From Nitrospirota bacterium (GTDB lineage: Bacteria > Nitrospirota > Thermodesulfovibrionia > UBA6902 > DSMQ01), in NCBI GenBank assembly GCA_016207865.1, contig JACQZD010000019.1, positions 1 to 6,967 of the forward strand: a DNA stretch of 6,967 nucleotides, read 5' to 3'. A model generated the notes under the pieces. It saw only the letters and a list, made by a program, of their open reading frames with translations, was not told the DNA's origin and ran no database searches. The translations under genes and the position numbers were made by a program. Shown here piece after piece: positions 1 to 6,782 of this stretch (positions are counted from its first letter, which is position 1; each line of letters begins with the position of its first letter).

Positions 1-1046
1 TCTGTCAGGTTGCCCGCCTCTTCCCCGATATGTATAAGCCGCGTTACAAGGTTGGGAAATAACTCGCCGTGTTTTTTCATGGACTCATAAATCCTGCTGC
101 CAAGCAGGATATCTGCTTTTACTTCTGTCAGGGCTTTTTTGAACACGAGATTATCCATAAGTTTTATCATTATATCAAAAGATTTGTCAATTGTAAGTCC
201 TGCCGACAGCAGTATCCTTAACTGCTCGGTAAGCAGCGCAAGTATTTTGTTATATACGACAAGTTTAACAATGGGGAGCCTTAATTTGGCGTTATCAATG
301 TAATATCTGGTAAGCTCGCTTTTTGTCATAAGCTTGTAAATGATGATGAGGGCTGCAGGAACCGCTAAAAGAACATACCAGTATTTGACGCTGTAATCGC
401 TTGCGGCTATAAGGAGCTGTGTTATAAGGGGAAGGCGGACTGACATGGACTTGAAAAGCGAGGCTATTTTAGGAAGCACGTAAATAAGCCAGAAAAGCAG
501 CGCTCCGGTTGTGGTGACTATGGCGAATGTCGGATAAAGGAGAGCTCTCTTTATGGCGGCTTTTAAGTCTTCCATCCTCTGCAGGTGCATTACAATGTCA
601 GAGAGGCTTTTTTCTAATTGTCCTGTTTCCTCGCCGATTGCAACAAGCTGTACGAAAATATCAGGGAAGATGTCATGATGATGAGATATGGCTGAGGAAA
701 GGCTTGAGCCTAATTCAACGGCCCTCCTTATGTCTGCAATTCTTTCCTTAAACCGTTTGTTATCTATGGAATCTGCAATATCGGCAAGCGAGGAGAGCAG
801 GGGCAGTCCAGCCTTCAGCATGACGGCCAGGTCGTTTGCAAACCCGATGACATCTCTGGGTCTTATGCCCCAGGCGTTGACCTTATTTAGAAAGAGCTTG
901 GTGAGCCTGGTGGATTTGCGTATTGATAAAACGTGGAGGCCTAATTGAGATACATTGCTGTAAGCAACGTCCAGGTCAACATCTTCAATGGAGCCCTTGA
1001 CTATTTCACCTTCTAAATTCAGCGCCTTATAGGTGAAAAAAGGCAT
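1..1046 (-). CDS. pilC: PilC/MshG/GspF-family inner-membrane platform protein, 3' end beyond window
   Basis: This is the polytopic inner-membrane platform protein on which the assembly ATPase acts to drive pilin or pseudopilin polymerisation. I translated it by hand from the ATG at 1046; 348 codons are present with no stop before the window edge. The family is usually near 400 residues, so roughly 50-60 residues, including the last membrane segment, are probably missing. Two GspF (T2SSF) repeats are visible. The first spans about residues 67-190 (FANDLAVMLKAGLPLL, then GEETGQLEKSL at 138-148). The second starts near 265 (LRILLSAGLTIDKSF at 277-290, then GEEAGNLT at 341-348). Hydrophobic membrane segments lie at about 172-192 and 222-238. 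The start overlaps the stop of the ATPase gene as TAATG, with GAGGG 10 nt upstream, so translation is probably coupled. I see no frameshift. MshG, PilC and GspF cannot be told apart by sequence alone; the neighbours favour a pilus type. Confidence 0.95.
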   Translation of the reverse strand, partial: MPFFTYKALNLEGEIVKGSIEDVDLDVAYSNVSQLGLHVLSIRKSTRLTKLFLNKVNAWGIRPRDVIGFANDLAVMLKAGLPLLSSLADIADSIDNKRFKERIADIRRAVELGSSLSSAISHHHDIFPDIFVQLVAIGEETGQLEKSLSDIVMHLQRMEDLKAAIKRALLYPTFAIVTTTGALLFWLIYVLPKIASLFKSMSVRLPLITQLLIAASDYSVKYWYVLLAVPAALIIIYKLMTKSELTRYYIDNAKLRLPIVKLVVYNKILALLTEQLRILLSAGLTIDKSFDIMIKLMDNLVFKKALTEVKADILLGSRIYESMKKHGELFPNLVTRLIHIGEEAGNLT

Positions 1047-2695
1047 TAAAGCACAACCCTCATGATTTCGTCTATACTGGTTATTCCTTGTTGGACCTTT
1101 CTTAGGCCGTTGAGCTTAAGCGGTATCATTCCGTTTCTCAAGGCGGCGTCCTTAAGTTTGTGCAGTGATGCGCCTTCGGCAATCAGGTCTTTAATCTCAT
1201 CATTGACTACTACAATCTCTCCGATGGCTATCCTTCCAAGGTAGCCTGTATTATTGCATCTCGGGCATCCCTTTGCCCTGTAAGCAGTGCTTATTTTGTT
1301 TTCATCTCCCTGTTCAATCAAATCCAGCGACATCAGTTCTGCCTGAGACACTGTGTAGGATTCCTTGCAGTGCACGCAGAGCTTTCTGACAAGCCTCTGT
1401 GCAATTACGGCAAGAAGAGATGAGGAAAGCAGAAACTTATCAATGTCAAAATCAAGAAGCCTGGGTATGGAGGTAATAGCGTCGTTTGTGTGCAGGGTGC
1501 TTAAAACAAGATGCCCTGTAATAGACGCCCTGATTGCAATTTTTGCGGTTTCCTCATCTCTTATTTCACCGAGCAGCATTACATCAGGGTCCTGCCTCAT
1601 GAAGTTTCTTCCGGCAAGCGCGAAGTCATAGCCTGCCTTCAGGTTGACCGCCGTCTGTTTGACAAAACTAAGCTTGTATTCTACGGGGTCCTCAACGGTA
1701 AGGACATTTCTCTCAATGAGATTAACCTCTCTCAGCGCCGCATAAAGGGTTGTCGTCTTACCGCTGCCCGTGGGTCCTGTAATCAGGATGATTCCGTAAG
1801 GCTTCTGAAATAACGCGCGCAGACGGTCTGAGTTTTCAGGGTCAAAACCGAGACTGCTGATTCTAAGCAGGGGGCCGGTGCCGGCGAGGATTCTGATAAC
1901 AATGTTTTCTCCGTAAATGGTGGGAATTGTTGATACGCGCATCTCATTTTTTTTGTTCAGAAAGGTCAGGGAAAAAGATCCGTCCTGCGGGAGCCTTTGT
2001 TCCGAGATATCCATGGTGGACTGCACCTTTATCTTTGTTACAATGCCGTTGTATGCGATTTTAGGGATGCAGAAGCCGTGCTGGAGCACACCGTCAACCC
2101 TGTAAAAAACATCAATGGTGTCTGCCGTAGGCGTAATGTGTATATCGGTTGACTTCCTCCGGATTCCTTCAATTATCAGGTTCTGCGCCAGGTCGGCTAT
2201 TACATTGGCAGGCGGCGTCACGGCGGATTTTATATCATCTATTGCCTTATTGATGCGCTGTTCAATCGGATTTTCAAGAAAGAAGTAAGACTTCTCAAGC
2301 GTCTCATGAAAAGACTCCGCATCAATCATAAAGACCTTCGGCTGTTTTCCCGTCAGCTTTGAAGCTGTGTCTATGGCAAGTATATTTGCAGGAGTTGTTA
2401 TTCCTATTTCAATGGTATTGTCCGTTATGCTCAGGGGAATAAAACCGGTTTTTTCCGCAATGTCTTTTGGTACAAGCTTGATGACATCCGAAGGGATTGT
2501 GTATTCAGAGAGATTAATGAACGGGATGCCGGCCTGTTCGGCAAGCGCTTCGGCTATTTCATTTGCAGAAACAAAACCGAGTTTTACAAGCAGGTCGCCC
2601 AGAAGGTCTCTTGTCACCTTCTGATGGGCCAGGGCCATCCGCACCCTGTCCTCGGTTATCAGGTTTTTTTCTTTTAAAAGCTGTCCTAATTGCAT
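1046..2695 (-). CDS. pilB: PilB/MshE/GspE-type assembly ATPase
   Basis: This is the cytoplasmic hexameric secretion ATPase that powers pilus or pseudopilus extension. It has 549 residues, normal for the family. An N-terminal MshEN/T2SSE-N domain covers about 1-138. The catalytic region follows: RKSTDIHITP at 180-189, Walker A GPTGSGKT at 307-314, Asp box VEDPVE at 334-339, Walker B with GEIRD at 376-380, and the His box TGHLVLSTLHTNDA at 393-406. A zinc-type tetracysteine site (C440, C443, C477, C480) is intact; it is typical of extension ATPases and absent from PilT retraction ATPases. All catalytic motifs look functional. The start ATG at 2695 follows the repeat-rich gap. An in-frame TAG lies a few codons upstream, so no longer start is available, and there is no good Shine-Dalgarno. 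The stop overlaps the start of the platform gene. In the MshEN motifs the usual arginines are Q2 and L31, so c-di-GMP binding is doubtful. Confidence 0.97.
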   Translation of the reverse strand: MQLGQLLKEKNLITEDRVRMALAHQKVTRDLLGDLLVKLGFVSANEIAEALAEQAGIPFINLSEYTIPSDVIKLVPKDIAEKTGFIPLSITDNTIEIGITTPANILAIDTASKLTGKQPKVFMIDAESFHETLEKSYFFLENPIEQRINKAIDDIKSAVTPPANVIADLAQNLIIEGIRRKSTDIHITPTADTIDVFYRVDGVLQHGFCIPKIAYNGIVTKIKVQSTMDISEQRLPQDGSFSLTFLNKKNEMRVSTIPTIYGENIVIRILAGTGPLLRISSLGFDPENSDRLRALFQKPYGIILITGPTGSGKTTTLYAALREVNLIERNVLTVEDPVEYKLSFVKQTAVNLKAGYDFALAGRNFMRQDPDVMLLGEIRDEETAKIAIRASITGHLVLSTLHTNDAITSIPRLLDFDIDKFLLSSSLLAVIAQRLVRKLCVHCKESYTVSQAELMSLDLIEQGDENKISTAYRAKGCPRCNNTGYLGRIAIGEIVVVNDEIKDLIAEGASLHKLKDAALRNGMIPLKLNGLRKVQQGITSIDEIMRVVL

Positions 2696-2724
2696 AATTT
2701 CAATAAATGCTATTATCTAAATCC

Positions 2725-2816
2725 GTCATTCCTGCGGAGGCAGGAATCCAGGCCATTTAATATATCCCTTTACAGGGAGGACCTCTGGATTCCCGCTTAA
2801 AACCTGCGGGAATGAC
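2725..2816. repeat. Composite palindromic repeat element (two opposed REP-like units)
   Basis: Unit one (2725-2751) starts GTCATTCC and ends GGAATCCAG and holds a perfect 8-bp stem, ATTCCTGC (2728-2735) with GCAGGAAT (2740-2747), loop GGAG. Unit two (2785-2816) is in the opposite orientation, CTGGATTCC...GGAATGAC, with stem ATTCCCGC (2789-2796) and GCGGGAAT (2806-2813). A small TCCCT/AGGGA hairpin (2765-2778) lies between them. The outer ends are inverted repeats, so the 92 bp resemble a non-coding miniature element or paired REP unit. This repeat type is familiar as a dispersed intergenic repeat in several bacterial genomes; its exact family here is not known to me. Confidence 0.85.
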
Positions 2817-2835
2817 AGACGATGGTAATTTTCAT

Positions 2836-2863
2836 CTGGATTCCGTGTCAAGCACGGAATGAC
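2836..2863. repeat. Single palindromic repeat unit downstream of the secretin
   Basis: This is a further copy of the same unit, CTGGATTCC...GGAATGAC, with a perfect 8-bp stem: ATTCCGTG (2840-2847) pairs with CACGGAAT (2853-2860) across a 5-nt loop. The stem bases differ from the neighbouring units while still pairing, which points to selection for structure. It starts 17 nt beyond the secretin stop. No T-run follows it on the coding strand, so it is not a standard intrinsic terminator, although it could stabilise the 3' end of an upstream transcript. Confidence 0.85.
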
Positions 2864-2879
2864 AAATATATTTAGGGTA

Positions 2880-3974
2880 TTAGTTATTCACCAGCTTCGG
2901 AATAAGCATAATCACAAGTTCCGTCTTGTCATAAGTTTTTTCTACGCTCTTAAAAAAATGCTCTAAAATAGGAATGCTGCCGAGAATGGGTATTTTATTT
3001 TCCTTTAGTTTTTCCTTGCTGTCTATAAGCCCTCCGATAATGACCATCTGCCCGTCTGAAATCTTGACCACGGTGCTCATCTCCCTTAAATCAACGGTCG
3101 GCAGTTTAATCTGCGTTGCGGTGCTGCCGCTGCCGATAGTCTGTGAATCAAGATTTACGAGATTTGAAACAATAGGCGTGATGGTCATTGTTATTTTTCC
3201 GTCTTCGCTTATATACGGCACCAGTCCGAACATGACTCCGGAGAGAATGCTCTGTGTTTCCACGGTAAAGGTGGTGGTCGCAGCGCCTCCCTCCGAGGTT
3301 GTTGTTGACTCAACCTTTGAGATGAAGCTCGTATTTCTGCCGGCGCTCAGTATGGCTGTCTGACCGTTCATGATATTTATTCTCGGATTTGAAAGTGTTT
3401 TAACATTCCCCTGCTCCTGCAGCGCATTAAGAACATAGGAGAAACCATAACCGGTAATTCCTATATGTAAGCCTTTACTGCTTGTATCAACAACATTGCT
3501 GAGCTTTGAGGTAAAATTCATGGTGCCGCTGCCTTTTATGGTGCCTAAAGCGCTCCAGTCTATGCCGTATTTCAGTGAATCCGAAAGCTGGACTTCAATA
3601 ATACGCGCCTCAATAAGCACCTGCCTATTGAGAACCTTTTGTAAATTAGATATATAGTTTTCAATTTTTGCGAGGTCTTTTTTTGAAGCCGTAACCATGA
3701 TTGTTCCGGTCATACGGTTGATGGTGAAACTTGACGCAGGCACTGCGGCGGTGCCTGCTGTGACAGCAGGTGCGGGCAGGAGAGTCCTTAATGAATTTTC
3801 AAGCGCATCCCAGAATTGAACTGCCGTCTTGTCCGAAGCGGCTTTCAGCGAAACGTCACCTTTAACTGCGCCGGATGTGCCTGAAGACGAGCCGCCGAGG
3901 ATATCGCCTCCGACGCTTAGCGAGTAATCCTGTATGACGCCCGGCTGGCCCAGCTCAAATATTTTTGTATCCAT
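2880..3974 (-). CDS. mshL: Secretin (MshL-like), C-terminal part containing the pore domain
   Basis: This is the larger part of the outer-membrane secretin, the channel through which the pilus or substrate leaves the cell. In the 364 residues seen: an MshL-like opening (TKIFELGQPGVIQDY...VGGDILGG, residues 3-28), an N1-type secretin_N module at about 85-131 (INRMTGTIMVTASKKDLAKIE, then VLIEARIIEVQLSD), and a complete secretin domain at about 185-364. That domain shows QGNVKTLSNPRINIMNGQTA, LVPYISEDGKITMTITPIVS, VVKISDGQMVIIGGL and the family signature PILGSIPILEHFF at 329-341, ending in the hydrophobic ELVIMLIPKLV. The STTT-rich loop at 222-240 recalls MshL. There is no signal peptide and no Shine-Dalgarno before the ATG at 3974. 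This frame is closed by TAG at 3998-3996, so the piece is best read as the continuation of the upstream secretin fragment in a shifted frame. Alone it could not be exported. Confidence 0.93.
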   Translation of the reverse strand: MDTKIFELGQPGVIQDYSLSVGGDILGGSSSGTSGAVKGDVSLKAASDKTAVQFWDALENSLRTLLPAPAVTAGTAAVPASSFTINRMTGTIMVTASKKDLAKIENYISNLQKVLNRQVLIEARIIEVQLSDSLKYGIDWSALGTIKGSGTMNFTSKLSNVVDTSSKGLHIGITGYGFSYVLNALQEQGNVKTLSNPRINIMNGQTAILSAGRNTSFISKVESTTTSEGGAATTTFTVETQSILSGVMFGLVPYISEDGKITMTITPIVSNLVNLDSQTIGSGSTATQIKLPTVDLREMSTVVKISDGQMVIIGGLIDSKEKLKENKIPILGSIPILEHFFKSVEKTYDKTELVIMLIPKLVNN

Positions 3975-4383
3975 GAACTTGACAATAAAAATAATCTACG
4001 GAATCAAATATTAATTTCAGCGCGTTCTCCACGCTTATGCTGTTCAGGGTCATGGTTATAGGCAGGTCGGGATTGACGCCCCGCTCCATAACAAGATTGA
4101 GGTTTGCCGACTCTGCGACCGTGTAAAGGACATCTCTTAACGGCGTATTTCTTGCCGCAATTGTGACAACCCTAATCTGTGTCGGCAGGACATCTTCCTG
4201 CACAGGCATAAAATCCGGAGACTTAAGCTCGGGCTCTTTAATTTCCAGCGGGGGCTCTTTTCCCGTTAAAGCTGGAGCGGCTTCAGATTTTTTGGTCTGC
4301 TGCGTGGAGGCGCAGGAAAATAAAAATATGACAAATATGACAGGACATAAAATATGACATATAGTGGATGAAAAAATTTTCAT
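3955..4383 (-). CDS. mshL: Secretin (MshL-like), N-terminal part: lipoprotein signal and STN domain, ends at frame break
   Basis: This is the N-terminal part of the same outer-membrane secretin. The chosen start, ATG at 4383, overlaps the stop of the preceding gene as ATGA and has GGAG 8 nt upstream; an in-frame ATG at 4407 lies inside the preceding gene and is less likely. The 142 residues begin with a lipoprotein signal peptide (MKIFSSTICHILCPVIFVIF) and lipobox LFSC with Cys24, so the protein is probably lipidated. A Pro/Glu/Lys-rich linker (about 30-68) leads to a secretin/TonB short N-terminal (STN) domain at about 72-130 (TIAARNTPLRDVLYTVAESA, then MTLNSISVENALKLIFDS). The frame ends at TGA just after DYFYCQVHGYKNI, in the middle of where MshL-type secretins continue into their N-terminal ring. 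The rest continues in the +1 frame with a 20-nt overlap. This indicates a frameshift mutation, a sequencing or assembly error, or a less likely programmed shift. Confidence 0.88.
   Translation of the reverse strand: MKIFSSTICHILCPVIFVIFLFSCASTQQTKKSEAAPALTGKEPPLEIKEPELKSPDFMPVQEDVLPTQIRVVTIAARNTPLRDVLYTVAESANLNLVMERGVNPDLPITMTLNSISVENALKLIFDSVDYFYCQVHGYKNI
3958..3995 (-). other. Frame break within the secretin gene
   Basis: Between the last codon of the upstream frame (TGA at 3957-3955) and the stop that closes the downstream frame on its 5' side (TAG at 3998-3996) both frames are open, so the change of frame must lie in this short stretch. It contains a run of five T on the coding strand (A5 at 3987-3991). 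Removing one T would join the halves as DYF-IVKFMDTKIFELG, giving a single secretin of about 500 residues, the normal length for the family. Alternatively a few codons were lost here: MshL-type proteins usually carry several more residues between the Tyr-rich segment and the T-K/R-x-F-x-L-G segment. Whether this is real or an error cannot be decided from the window. Confidence 0.75.
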
Positions 4384-4892
4384 TTTATTTTCTCCAAGTA
4401 CAGCCATTGTTCCTGAACTTCTCCTTTTTTGTCGCCCTTCTTTGTTAATAATACCTTATCATGCTCTATCTTGGCTACTTTCATTCCGTCAATACGGTCG
4501 CCTTCTTTTACAAGGGCGCCTTTTATAATTGCCATTTTAATATTTTCCTGTATGACGATAAGGGATAAGATACTCTTGCCGGCCTGCGGAACTACTGAAT
4601 CCAGCGGTGCCGTGGGGAAGCCTCCGGCACTGCCGGCAGAACTGAAATCTATGGGGCTTTTTGATATCCCGCCTCCGGAAACTCTCTGTTTTGGCTTCAT
4701 AACAGCGGCAGGCGGTTCAGACTCAAGCAGTATGCTTTCATTATCTGAAAGCCCGCCCCTCACATTGCTTCTCAGTGAGGATAAAAGTCCGGACAATGAT
4801 TTATCGTCAAAATGGACGAGATTTGTCATCAATGTAAATATTATAATTAAAATTACGGGAGAAATGAACAATATTTTTATTTTATTGTCCAT
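4380..4892 (-). CDS. PilP/MshK/GspC-like periplasmic linker protein
   Basis: This protein is likely to connect the inner-membrane PilMN-PilO complex to the secretin. From the ATG at 4892 it has 170 residues; an in-frame TTG at 4910 would add six residues but has no ribosome site, so ATG is preferred. The layout is a short cytoplasmic Lys-rich tip, one membrane segment at about 7-25 (ILFISPVILIIIFTLMTNL), a low-complexity Ser/Gly/Pro-rich periplasmic linker (about 30-105), and a small beta-rich C-terminal domain at about 106-170. That domain (LSLIVIQENIKMAIIKGALVKEGDRIDGMKV..., ending W-L-Y-L) has the pattern of the GspC HR and MshK/PilP domains: a hydrophobic strand, then G-x-x-V-x-E-G-D-x-I-x-G. 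No lipobox is seen, unlike classical PilP, which makes it closer to MshK or GspC. It overlaps the PilO-like gene by 11 nt and the secretin start by 4 nt. Confidence 0.82.
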   Translation of the reverse strand: MDNKIKILFISPVILIIIFTLMTNLVHFDDKSLSGLLSSLRSNVRGGLSDNESILLESEPPAAVMKPKQRVSGGGISKSPIDFSSAGSAGGFPTAPLDSVVPQAGKSILSLIVIQENIKMAIIKGALVKEGDRIDGMKVAKIEHDKVLLTKKGDKKGEVQEQWLYLEKIK

Positions 4893-5427
4893 CTGTTTTC
4901 TTTGCCCCAATCAATGGTAATTTCAGGTCTCCCCTTATATTAAGGACCACGTTCCCCGGCGAGAGCTTTGATAAACGGAAATAATTTATTTTAAAATCCG
5001 GTATGGTCAGGGATTCTAAAAAAGCAATGTAATCTACGACTGCTTTATAACCGGCAACAGGCGCTGTGATATCAACCGGAAGCGTTTTTTCATCAGCGGT
5101 TTCTGTAAATGCGGATAAACTTACTGTAGCCCCCTGTAAATTGGTTTTAATATTATCCAGAGACCCATAAAAGAGATTTTCGGAATATGTGCCGGTTATG
5201 TTTTGCTTCAGATACTCTACGCCGTATTTGGTCCAGGCATCCATTTTATCTATCCTTTTTTTGACTATGCTTCTGTTAATGCTGATGTTCTCAACCGCGG
5301 CAATGGAATTGTCAAGGTAAGCATTGTAGTTGTGCATTGCTACTAATAAGAATATTGACAGGGCAAGGGCCAGGCCGCTTATCAGGTAAAACAGAAATAT
5401 GCGTTTAAGATAATTAAAGTATTGCAT
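4882..5427 (-). CDS. PilO/MshJ/GspM-like inner-membrane assembly protein
   Basis: This is a bitopic inner-membrane protein of the alignment subcomplex. Its 181 residues follow the PilO layout: a short N-terminal tail, one membrane helix at about 9-30 (RIFLFYLISGLALALSIFLLVAM), a helical, probably coiled-coil stretch at about 34-75, and a mixed alpha/beta C-terminal region at about 85-175 with the spacing of the ferredoxin-like fold. The segment YKAVVDYIAFLESLTIPDFKINYFRLS resembles the helix-strand part of PilO ('...l..yl..le.l..lv.i..l.l'). Sequence identity within this family is always low, so the call rests on topology, length and position directly after a PilM/PilN-like gene and before a PilP-like gene. 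The ATG overlaps the preceding stop as TAATG, with GGGAAG 6 nt before the start, which suggests translational coupling. Confidence 0.82.
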   Translation of the reverse strand: MQYFNYLKRIFLFYLISGLALALSIFLLVAMHNYNAYLDNSIAAVENISINRSIVKKRIDKMDAWTKYGVEYLKQNITGTYSENLFYGSLDNIKTNLQGATVSLSAFTETADEKTLPVDITAPVAGYKAVVDYIAFLESLTIPDFKINYFRLSKLSPGNVVLNIRGDLKLPLIGAKKTDGQ

Positions 5428-6779
5428 TACGGTCTTCCCGCCGCCTGTCCTGAAATTTTGTAATTCATTCTAAAAGAAAAGGTTTTTTTGTCAAGGTCCG
5501 CTGTTTTTTCGGTAATGCTTATGTTTTTAATCCTGCCGATTGAAATGAGCAGGTCCTGAAAGGCTGCCTGCGTAGAGGCGTATGTGTCCGCTCCGAGCGT
5601 CCCGGTGATTAAAATAGAAAATGAATTGTCCGCCGCATTTGCCTCTATGACGTCAATTTTGGATGTTTTCAGGTCCATTTCCGACAGCGCGATTAATAAC
5701 GGTTCAATTTCAGGAGAAGCCTTATTTATAAGGTTCAGCACCGGCGAATAACGTTTCAGTTCAGCTTCTTTTACAGTATACTCAGAGAGAATTTTTTCTA
5801 TGTCTGTATTGCCTTTTTCAGCTGAAAGGAGAAAGTCCCTTTTGTCTAAAACACTGTCTGCTTTATACAGCAGAAAACCGAGGCATAAAACGGTCAGCAC
5901 GATAAAAGCTTTGATTGCGTACAGCATATAATTTCTCAGCGTATAGAGGTTTTTAAATTCACTGCTCAGAATATTTGATGCCTTTGAAGCGGAAAACGAA
6001 TAAATGGGCAAGATGAAGTCGTTGAACGTTTCTTTAGTGCATTGCATATAGTCAGGCTTGCGGAAACTTGCAGCCGGAGCCAGGGGTGATGCGCTGACGT
6101 TGTAAAGCATGGATAAATTGCCTGCAAGCAGAACGAGTCCGGGATTTATTCTGAAGTTCTGAAAACAATAATTGATTGTCATGTTAATGTCCTGAAGGTC
6201 CAGATCCGTCAGGTCTTCGCTTAATGATTTAAACTTTCTTATAAAATAAATAACGCCTTTTTTAATGAGAAAAGCAGTCTTCTCTGTTTTTGTGTCCAGG
6301 ACGCCGAGCACCGCTTCATCCCTTGATTCAAATATCGGGACGGCGGAATAGACAGCGGGATATAGGGCCCTTACAATCTTGCCGTTGTCATAAAACCGTT
6401 TGACGGAATTCTTTATCTCATCGTTTCTCGCGGCGAAGTAAGAGACCTCCATAATCTTTTTGTTTTCTACGACGCGTTCGCCGATAAGCGTGTATATAAA
6501 TGAAAAATCCTTCAGCTCAGTGGTTTTCCTGATTTCCGATTCTACAATTTTTTCAAGATATTTTGTCTTTACAACAGGAATGGTGATTACGTTATGGTAG
6601 GTTTCCTTGAAATCGTAAGTGACAATGAATTCTTTGGACCGTTCTTTTTTTAGATAAGCGTCAAACTGGTCCTCGGGGATTGTTTCCGTAGGACTGATTA
6701 AGAAATTCTTCCCCTTGAATGATGCATGAACTATTTTAATGTTTTCTTCTTCAAAGCTGACCGCAACGGCCTGTCCCAA
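5427..6779 (-). CDS. Fused PilM-PilN (MshI/GspL-like) inner-membrane protein, probable TTG start
   Basis: From the TTG at 6779 the protein has 450 residues. Residues 1-275 look like a degenerate PilM/GspL actin-like cytoplasmic domain: GQAVAVSFEEENIKIVHAS at 2-20 in place of the phosphate-1 strand pair, LGVLDTKTEKTAFLIKKGVIYFIRKF at 158-183 like the phosphate-2 region, and VLLAGN at 216-221 like the adenosine motif. One membrane helix lies at about 286-305. A heptad-like helix (310-345) and a PilN-like periplasmic alpha/beta domain (about 355-445) follow. In most type IV pilus systems PilM and PilN are separate; here they are one chain, as in GspL. It should recruit the ATPase and pair with the PilO-like protein next door. 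The open frame extends to an ATG at 6908, but the extra 43 residues are encoded by repeat DNA. A strong AAAGGAGGG stands just before the TTG, so the shorter start is favoured. The exact start is uncertain. Confidence 0.85.
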   Translation of the reverse strand: MGQAVAVSFEEENIKIVHASFKGKNFLISPTETIPEDQFDAYLKKERSKEFIVTYDFKETYHNVITIPVVKTKYLEKIVESEIRKTTELKDFSFIYTLIGERVVENKKIMEVSYFAARNDEIKNSVKRFYDNGKIVRALYPAVYSAVPIFESRDEAVLGVLDTKTEKTAFLIKKGVIYFIRKFKSLSEDLTDLDLQDINMTINYCFQNFRINPGLVLLAGNLSMLYNVSASPLAPAASFRKPDYMQCTKETFNDFILPIYSFSASKASNILSSEFKNLYTLRNYMLYAIKAFIVLTVLCLGFLLYKADSVLDKRDFLLSAEKGNTDIEKILSEYTVKEAELKRYSPVLNLINKASPEIEPLLIALSEMDLKTSKIDVIEANAADNSFSILITGTLGADTYASTQAAFQDLLISIGRIKNISITEKTADLDKKTFSFRMNYKISGQAAGRP

Positions 6780-6782
6780 ATA

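Noticed and set aside
527..948. Two overlapping short plus-strand open frames at 527-751 and 688-948
   Set aside because: Both are antisense to the platform-protein gene, which is continuous on the minus strand from 1046 to the window edge with both GspF repeats visible.
2712..2717. GATAAT as a -10 box just before the ATPase gene
   Set aside because: No -35 match at the proper spacing was found, and the implied leader before the ATG at 2695 would be only about 10 nt with no ribosome site.
2846..2851. TTGACA on the coding strand as a -35 box for the ATPase gene
   Set aside because: It falls in the loop and stem of a repeat unit. At 16-18 nt spacing only poor -10 matches such as TTACCA are found, and it lies about 150 nt before the start codon.
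2725..2863. CRISPR array or attachment site
   Set aside because: The repeats are palindromic, in opposite orientations, irregularly spaced and differ in their stems. There are no uniform spacers, cas genes or integrase.
2836..2863. Intrinsic terminator after the secretin
   Set aside because: The hairpin is strong, but on the coding strand it is followed by CCAGATGAAAATT and not by a T-run, so it does not fit the standard form.
2974..3363. Open frame on the plus strand opposite the secretin pore domain
   Set aside because: The minus strand carries unmistakable secretin motifs here. The plus-strand translation is a hydrophobic shadow without family features.
4893..4910. TTG at 4910 as the start of the PilP-like protein
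   Set aside because: It would add only six residues, has no Shine-Dalgarno, and would lengthen the overlap with the preceding gene. The ATG at 4892 places the membrane helix at a normal distance from the N-terminus.
4429..4920. Open frame on the plus strand, about 163 codons
   Set aside because: It lies antisense to the PilP-like gene, whose membrane helix, linker and C-terminal domain make sense in their own frame. The plus-strand translation has no recognisable domain, and no ribosome site precedes it.
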